From: JAEZDP01 sp964430855
GTDB lineage: Bacteria; Acidobacteriota; Vicinamibacteria; Vicinamibacterales; Vicinamibacteraceae
DNA: 64,000 nt
Assembly: GCA_964430855.1 (NCBI GenBank)
Contig: CAYSHC010000011.1
Coordinates: 1 to 64,000 of the forward strand
Direction: 5' to 3'
Both the position numbers and the translations under genes were made by a program. The notes under the pieces are model-generated. The model saw only the letters and a list, made by a program, of their open reading frames with translations. It was not told the origin of the DNA and made no database searches. Positions 59,105 to 64,000 of the stretch are shown piece after piece. How positions within the stretch are numbered: the stretch's first letter is position 1; the number at the start of each line of letters is the position of its first letter.

Positions 59105-60639
59105 GCGCGCCCGCGCCGGTACGAGCCGAGGTGACACCCTACTCCCCCGACTCGCGTTGGCTCCGAGTTGACTGGGGCGCTGGAAGTGCGTCGGTGGCGG
59201 GCTCCCAATCCTGGCGACGCAACGCTCATCCTGCCTGCGGGAATGGCGAGCACTGGCTCGAGGCCGGCTGGCACTGGGACGGGACCGGCCTCAGGGTCTG
59301 GTCGGACCGCTATGGCTTCATCCCGCTTTTCGTCCACCAGACGCCAGAGAGGGTAGTTGTCGCTGACGGGATCGATGCGATGCTCGCCGCGGGTGTGCCG
59401 GCAGAGCTCGACTACGAGGCCCTCGCCGTTTTTCTTCGCACTGGCTTCTTCCTCGGCGACGCGACGGCGTTTCGCACCATTCGCTGCGTGCCGCCGGCGT
59501 CAACCCTCAGAATCTCTTCGAATCAGACCTCACGGTCAGACGCGCGACCGGCGCCTGCCGCCCCCTTCAGCGGCTCACGTGACGACGCCATCGATGAGTA
59601 CGTCCGGCGGTTCAGACAAGCCATCGCCGCCGCCCTGCCTCCATCGGGGCCTAATCTCGTGCCACTCAGTGGAGGACGCGATTCCAGACATATCCTCCTC
59701 GAGATCGCGGCACAGGCCAGGGATGAGTTGCGTGCCCTGACGATAGTTCCGTTCCCCCCCAAGGCGCTCGATGACGTCGTCGTGGCTGCTGAACTCTGCG
59801 AGCGCCTTCGCATTCCGCATCAAGTCCTCCCGCAGCCGCCGTTCCGCCTCCGCGCCGCCAGCGAGCGATTGAAGAACCGGCTGACGAGCTACACCACGTT
59901 CTTCCATGCCTGGTATCTGCCGATGCGCCAGGCCGTCGGCAGCGGGCCCGCAGTACTTCACGACGGAATCGCGGGCGACGTCCTGTCTCAAAGCCAGTAT
60001 CTGAGCCAAAGAAGGCTGGACGCCTACCTGGACGGTCGGTACGAGACCGTCGCAGACTCGATCCTGGGCGAGGAGGGTTATCTTCCTTCGGCCCTGACCC
60101 GTGACACGTACATACGCTGCTCGCGTGAGGTCGCCAGAGACCTCGTGATCGCCGAGTTGCGCAGGCATCACGCCGCACCTAATCCGATCGGCCAGTTCTA
60201 CTTCTGGAATCGCACGCGTCGGGCCATAGCACCTGCCGCGTTCTCCCTTCTGCCATCGGATGTCACCGTCTCGATGCCCTTCCTGCACCCCGCAGTGCAC
60301 GACTTTCTCGTGACATTGCCGGGACACATGCTCCTGAGCAGGACTCTGCACACGGAGACGATCTCCCGGGCGTTTCCCGAAGTGGCAGACGTACCGTACG
60401 AGACCAAGCGCGCACGCGACCTTACCAATGCGTCGCGCTACGTCCGCACCTATAGCGCGCTGCTGCTGAAAGAGACGCTCCACCCGGGAGGCGGGGTGCT
60501 GTGGCGTCGCGCGTGGCTGGCGCCGCGGGCCCTCCTGTCGACGCTCACCGGATCGCGCATCGACATCGATCTCATCGCGAGACTCGTCCTCTACCTGTCG
60601 CAGTTGGAAGTCCTGGCCGCTCGCCAGTCCCGCGCATAG
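59101..60639 (+). CDS. Asparagine-synthase-like protein of the EPS locus
   Basis: The 512-residue protein has the AsnB C-terminal ATP-pyrophosphatase domain: LVPLSGGRDSRHILLEIAAQARDELRALTIVPFPPKALDDVVVAAELCERLRIPHQVL (PP-loop SGGxDS) and VLHDGIAGDVLSQ. The N-terminal region (GLRVWSDRYGFIPLFVHQTPERVVVADGIDAMLAAGVPAELDYEALAVFLRTGFFLGD) resembles the glutaminase-domain remnant. The required N-terminal catalytic cysteine (Met-Cys start) is absent; the protein begins MSAPAPVRAE. It would therefore use ammonia or another amine, or act as an amide ligase on a sugar. Comparable proteins recur in XrtA/EPS loci. Its 3' end overlaps the convergent deacetylase gene by 49 bp. Confidence 0.85.
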   Translation: MSAPAPVRAEVTPYSPDSRWLRVDWGAGSASVAGSQSWRRNAHPACGNGEHWLEAGWHWDGTGLRVWSDRYGFIPLFVHQTPERVVVADGIDAMLAAGVPAELDYEALAVFLRTGFFLGDATAFRTIRCVPPASTLRISSNQTSRSDARPAPAAPFSGSRDDAIDEYVRRFRQAIAAALPPSGPNLVPLSGGRDSRHILLEIAAQARDELRALTIVPFPPKALDDVVVAAELCERLRIPHQVLPQPPFRLRAASERLKNRLTSYTTFFHAWYLPMRQAVGSGPAVLHDGIAGDVLSQSQYLSQRRLDAYLDGRYETVADSILGEEGYLPSALTRDTYIRCSREVARDLVIAELRRHHAAPNPIGQFYFWNRTRRAIAPAAFSLLPSDVTVSMPFLHPAVHDFLVTLPGHMLLSRTLHTETISRAFPEVADVPYETKRARDLTNASRYVRTYSALLLKETLHPGGGVLWRRAWLAPRALLSTLTGSRIDIDLIARLVLYLSQLEVLAARQSRA

Positions 60640-61574
60640 GGCGTCAAGGCCCGGCCCGCGAATCGGCCCTGCATCCTTGTGAAGATTGCCTCCAGGGCCT
60701 CGTACAGGCGCTCGATATCCTCAGCTGTCCGGAACGTCGGGCTGCCTCCGGGCATGAACTCCGAGGAGTGCAGCATGAACTGGAGATAGGGCCATCCCTC
60801 GGTCAGCGCGGTGTCAATGAGCGAGATCATGTCCTGGAGGTTGTCACCCTTCGGGCGAAACCACACGCGAGCTTGCGTTACCGAACGGAAGGGCCACCTC
60901 CTGCCAACACGCTGTGGCACCCATCTGCTCAATCGTGGGTACGCCCGGCGCGTCGTCATCGGCAACTCCACCAGGTCGCGCTGGCCTCCCGCTTCTCCGG
61001 TTCCGCTCGCCATCACGTAGGGCCAGAACGGGGCGTCGGTGTAATCCGCTCCGCCCATCCCGCCTGGCGCGCCCGCCGTCTGTCGCCATGAGATGGTAGG
61101 GGTCACCGAACAGTCGACCTCATACCCGAGGTCAAGCAGGACCTCGGCATATGTGTCGTCCATGGCCCACCGGCCCGCCCGGTGGCTCGTAACGGCTCGG
61201 CCGAACGTGTCCTGCAGAAGCTTGGTAAGGTACTCCACCTTGGATCGCACCACGTCCGCGCTGTACTCAATCAAGAACGGCTGGTACCGATAGTCGTCGT
61301 CAGTGAGCGGTACGATGGGCGGCGAGTTCCACGCGTGCAGGTGCATGCCAAGCTCGGCGACACCGCGGTCGAGCACGTCGTGCGCAAACTCCTGAAAGAC
61401 CGGGCAGCATGCCATTTCATAGTTGGCCAACCACGTCGGAACAAACCCGTACTTCTCACAGAGCGCCTGAAAACGCGGCAGATACCTCGAGTTGACTGTC
61501 CGGATCTCGCGCGGACGCGCCCACAGATTGTCGCCTTCGGTGTCGATCGTAATAAGCAGGCACGGCGCAGTCAC
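60591..61574 (-). CDS. Polysaccharide-deacetylase-like protein
   Basis: The 327-residue protein starts at GTG 61574, overlapping the stop of the O-antigen-ligase-like gene (GTGA). It begins TAPCLLITIDTEGDNLWARPREI, where a divalent-metal aspartate lies in IDTEGD. It continues FVPTWLANYEMACCPVFQEFAHDVLDRGVAELGMHLHAWNSPP (HxH metal site), TSHRAGRWAMDDTYAEVLLDLGYEVDCSVTPTISW and FMLHSSEFMPGGSP. This is the pattern of WalW/NodB-like deacetylases seen in Acidobacteriota EPS loci. No signal peptide is visible. It is convergent with, and overlaps, the asparagine-synthase-like gene. Confidence 0.8.
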   Translation of the reverse strand: MTAPCLLITIDTEGDNLWARPREIRTVNSRYLPRFQALCEKYGFVPTWLANYEMACCPVFQEFAHDVLDRGVAELGMHLHAWNSPPIVPLTDDDYRYQPFLIEYSADVVRSKVEYLTKLLQDTFGRAVTSHRAGRWAMDDTYAEVLLDLGYEVDCSVTPTISWRQTAGAPGGMGGADYTDAPFWPYVMASGTGEAGGQRDLVELPMTTRRAYPRLSRWVPQRVGRRWPFRSVTQARVWFRPKGDNLQDMISLIDTALTEGWPYLQFMLHSSEFMPGGSPTFRTAEDIERLYEALEAIFTRMQGRFAGRALTPYARDWRAARTSNCDR

Positions 61575-62914
61575 GACCCAGCTCCCGCATCCTCGTATGG
61601 CGCGGCGTCCGCGGCCCCTCGTACAGCGCTGTCGTTGGTGGCATTGCCCGACGGCATGCTGTCCTCCGCGCTGGACGTCACGTTCAGCAGAGCCGCGCCG
61701 AGCGCCGGTATCCAGTACATGATCTCGCCGTACACGCGGTTGATGAAGAACGCGCCTGTGCAGATGCCGACCAGCGATACCTGAACAGCGAGGCACTCCA
61801 TCGCCTCTCGAGACGTCCCGAGTTCCCGTTCGCGGCGCCGCAGGGCGACGAACGTCGTACCCAGGTAGAGGAGGTACGCAGTCAGTCCTGGAATGCCCCA
61901 GTCCGAGCCTATCCACAGGTACGTGTTGTGTACCGCCCTTTCACCGCCGGCGCGCTCCACGATGTGCGGAATGTAGATGTACCCCAGAATGTCGTATCCG
62001 CCACCGCCCGCTCCCAACGGGTAGTCCGCCATCAGGTCCAAGGCACCGGCCCATGATTCCAACCTGCTCTGGGCAGACCCATCCCGCTCCTCGGCGCTGC
62101 TGAAGATCGTGACTTGCCGCTCCAGGAACTCCGGGTCAGCGAGAAACAGAAAGATCAGGGTGCCCGCCGCGATGAGCCCGATGATGCGAAGTCGAATCTT
62201 GCCTCTCGCCAGCATCATCGCCGCTATCCCCATCATTCCGATCGCAACGGTCGCGCCTCGGCTGTTGCAAAGAATGATGGTGTTCACAGTGAACGGCAGC
62301 GAGAGGCCAGCTACTGCCTTCTCCCAGGTGCGCCCATAGAACAGCATTACGGCCAGAAACGGCAGCACGGCGAGCAGATGGAGTGCGGCAGAATTGTCGT
62401 TGTAGGAGTCTGGCCCTCCGATGGCCACCAGACGCCCGGCTTCGCGGGAAGGGTCGCGCCAGGCGTCCCACCCCCAGGTGAACGCCCCGACGGCCATCAG
62501 CGCGACCAGCCAGCGCCAGCGCTCCTTCGAGTCCAGGGTGGCCACGATCATCAGGTACGTCAGCGAGAAGATGTAGATCTGCCTGAGATAGTGCAGGCTG
62601 CGCTCGGTCGACACCGCGAACGGCGTCACCAGTGTCGCGATAAGACAGAAGGCCAGCAGCCACCGCGCCGCTGGATGCCGCATCGTCGCGCTGCCGACTG
62701 GACTATAACCCTTGACGAGAAGCGCCCCGAGAAGAACTGCTGATGCTGCCAAGGACCAGCGCAGGTCACTCGGCAGCTCGCGCCCCCACCAGCGAAGCGG
62801 TGGATGCTGGTAGTAGTCCACCATGTAGGCCGCCAGGGCCCAGAATGGGTGGAACAAGGCAAGAGCCAATCCACCGCAGTACAGAGCCAGCCAGAGAATC
62901 GTCGTCTTCGACAT
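61571..62914 (-). CDS. O-antigen ligase / polymerase-like membrane protein
   Basis: The 447-residue polytopic protein has about 12 hydrophobic helices. WLALYCGGLALALFHPFWALAAYMVDYYQHPPLRWWG opens it, and the Wzy_C-like region comes later: LPFTVNTIILCNSRGATVAIGMMGIAAMMLARGKIRLRIIGLIAAG, followed by a periplasmic loop with RLESWAGALDLMADYPLGAGGGGYDILGYIYIPHIVERAGGERAVHNTYLWIGSDWGIPGL. The SRG and HNTYL motifs are typical for O-antigen ligases and the exosortase-A-associated ligase group (TIGR03097). It would polymerise or transfer the EPS, or glycosylate exported proteins. The stop overlaps the downstream deacetylase start. The sulfatase-like gene ends 3 bp before its start. Confidence 0.85.
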   Translation of the reverse strand: MSKTTILWLALYCGGLALALFHPFWALAAYMVDYYQHPPLRWWGRELPSDLRWSLAASAVLLGALLVKGYSPVGSATMRHPAARWLLAFCLIATLVTPFAVSTERSLHYLRQIYIFSLTYLMIVATLDSKERWRWLVALMAVGAFTWGWDAWRDPSREAGRLVAIGGPDSYNDNSAALHLLAVLPFLAVMLFYGRTWEKAVAGLSLPFTVNTIILCNSRGATVAIGMMGIAAMMLARGKIRLRIIGLIAAGTLIFLFLADPEFLERQVTIFSSAEERDGSAQSRLESWAGALDLMADYPLGAGGGGYDILGYIYIPHIVERAGGERAVHNTYLWIGSDWGIPGLTAYLLYLGTTFVALRRRERELGTSREAMECLAVQVSLVGICTGAFFINRVYGEIMYWIPALGAALLNVTSSAEDSMPSGNATNDSAVRGAADAAPYEDAGAGS

Positions 62915-62917
62915 CGG

Positions 62918-64000
62918 TCACCGTTCTCTGCTGGAGTGGCCGCGCTGCTCCTGCACGGCGAGCCGCATCCGGTCCCAGAATGTCAGCAGCGAGTGGAAAC
63001 CGGCTTCATCGGTCCACATGATGTCGCTCAAAGGTATCCACCTGACTCCGTCGGTACTGCCCCTGCGATTGCGAACGTCAAGCAGGACGACCCCGTCGGT
63101 GCGCCGCCACCCAATCTGTCTCGGACGTTGAATCCCGCCCAGGTACTGGAACACGGCAGCTTCCGGTTCAGGTACCCGTCTTGGAGTCGCGGCCCCCGTG
63201 ATCTCATTCTGCATGGCATCGCGGAGGGCATCCCGAAGCAGATGCTGCGACCACGGCTCCTGAATCGTCATCGGCAGATTGTTGACAATCAGAGGGATGC
63301 GCGTCTGGACTTCATTGAGCGCGTATCCATGGCCAAGGAATCCCTCGTCGTACAGGCTTTCGCCGTGGTCCGACAGAATGACGATACCGACATCGTCGCC
63401 CAGCCGCGCCTCGACAGCAGCCAGCACCCTCCCGATGGCTGCGTCGACGTTCGCCACGGAGTTCAGGTACATCGCGCGCAACTGTTCACGTCGGTTTGGC
63501 GAGATGTCACCCTGCCGCACCCGAACCTCGTTCAGAAGGGGCGCCATGCCCTTGTGGTGGTAGGGGAAGTGGGTATCGTGGAAGTTCACGTACAGGAACG
63601 TCGGTCGGTCGTCGACGTGCTGGAGAAACTCCTGCACCTTCTCCTCGACCACGGAGAACGGAACGGCCAGACTGCCCGGGGTCGAGAACGTCGTGTATCG
63701 GCGGTGCGGCTCGTCACGGGCCGTGTACAGATAGTCCGCACGCGTGCCGCCGACATCGAGGGACGCACTGCCGAACGAGTCGTCCTGGCCGGAGATGTAT
63801 CCGACCCTGTACCCGTTCGCCTTGAAGTCGTCTATCAGAGACGTGCCACCCCGGAGATTGGCCAGGCTTCCGGTGAAAATGTGGTGGCGGCTCTGCACCG
63901 TGTACCCGTTGTGTGACCACGCATTCTCCGATCGCAGGCCCGACTCGGCCAGCCTGTCCATGACCGGGGTGACGGGCCTCCCCTCCCAGACAGCACCAAC
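62918..64000 (-). CDS. Sulfatase/phosphoethanolamine-transferase-fold protein (N-terminus cut by window edge)
   Basis: The frame stays open to the right edge (codons before the Met at 63961 read VGAVWEGRPVTPV), so the N-terminus is missing. The visible 360 residues show the alkaline-phosphatase superfamily pattern: LRSENAWSHNGYTVQSRHHIFTGSL, FKANGYRVGYISGQDDSFG, FLYVNFHDTHFPYHHKGM, VANVDAAIGRVLAAVE, and the metal motif VGIVILSDHGESLYDEGFLGHGYAL. The catalytic Cys/Ser/Thr should lie in the missing part. It might be a sulfatase or a phosphoglycerol/phosphoethanolamine transferase that modifies the EPS. The next gene (O-antigen-ligase-like) starts 3 bp after its stop. Confidence 0.82.
   Translation of the reverse strand, partial: VGAVWEGRPVTPVMDRLAESGLRSENAWSHNGYTVQSRHHIFTGSLANLRGGTSLIDDFKANGYRVGYISGQDDSFGSASLDVGGTRADYLYTARDEPHRRYTTFSTPGSLAVPFSVVEEKVQEFLQHVDDRPTFLYVNFHDTHFPYHHKGMAPLLNEVRVRQGDISPNRREQLRAMYLNSVANVDAAIGRVLAAVEARLGDDVGIVILSDHGESLYDEGFLGHGYALNEVQTRIPLIVNNLPMTIQEPWSQHLLRDALRDAMQNEITGAATPRRVPEPEAAVFQYLGGIQRPRQIGWRRTDGVVLLDVRNRRGSTDGVRWIPLSDIMWTDEAGFHSLLTFWDRMRLAVQEQRGHSSRER

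Overview
The window is a high-GC bacterial scaffold with two 10-N assembly gaps (18087-18096 and 34395-34404), so it is probably a metagenome-derived genome. Gene content points to Acidobacteriota, most likely the Vicinamibacteria side. The markers are a cysteine-type CcmE beside a CcmF-CcmH fusion, secreted DUF1080 and NHL proteins, a Ser/Thr kinase with a C-terminal beta-propeller, and FtsX-type ABC exporters beside an exosortase-A-style exopolysaccharide locus. This placement is inference; no rRNA is present.

Layout. 1-3.2 kb: cytochrome c maturation genes on the minus strand (ccmE, ccmF-ccmH fusion, an incomplete membrane protein). 3.3-8.7 kb: housekeeping genes (maf, a DciA-like gene, thiolase and 3-hydroxyacyl-CoA dehydrogenase, a YdjM-type membrane protein, recA, tRNA-Phe). 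8.8-22.4 kb: secreted and envelope genes (DUF1080 protein, NHL propeller, membrane MutS-like ATPase, lectin-like secreted protein, a three-gene ABC exporter, an esterase, a glycine-rich RRM protein, an aldo/keto reductase). 22.5-33.4 kb, all minus strand: propeller kinase, FemAB-like protein, nucleotide-sugar dehydrogenase, aat, and a second ABC system with a lipocalin-like AttH/CrtC protein.

33.5-64 kb is a large exopolysaccharide (EPS) locus. It starts with a sigma-54-type activator lacking a receiver domain, behind a strongly structured leader. Tightly coupled genes follow for export (OPX lipoprotein, beta-barrel, Wzz/GumC-like co-polymerase, ExeA-like ATPase, BY-kinase), a priming sugar transferase and a tandem two-domain GT2. 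Next come a cassette (44.7-51.7 kb) with flippase, deacetylase, GT4, GNAT and two phosphotransferase-fold proteins, a heparinase plus two GT4s, a second heparinase-like lyase, an asparagine-synthase-like protein, and on the minus strand a deacetylase, an O-antigen-ligase-like protein and a sulfatase-fold protein. The content and order resemble XrtA/PEP-CTERM EPS loci, but no exosortase or PEP-CTERM substrate is in the window.

The most unusual signal is a family of seven intergenic arrays between 3.8 and 26.8 kb. Each has two or three direct copies of GGGGTCAGGTCTCG at about 28-bp period, and ends in an 11-bp module (consensus GCAG-N3-CTGC) that begins exactly 27 nt after the start of the last copy in all seven loci. 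The arrays run into the predicted ends of three genes and are absent from the following 37 kb. A second repeat type, GTAG plus hairpin (REP-like), lies after recA and between the DUF1080 and NHL genes.
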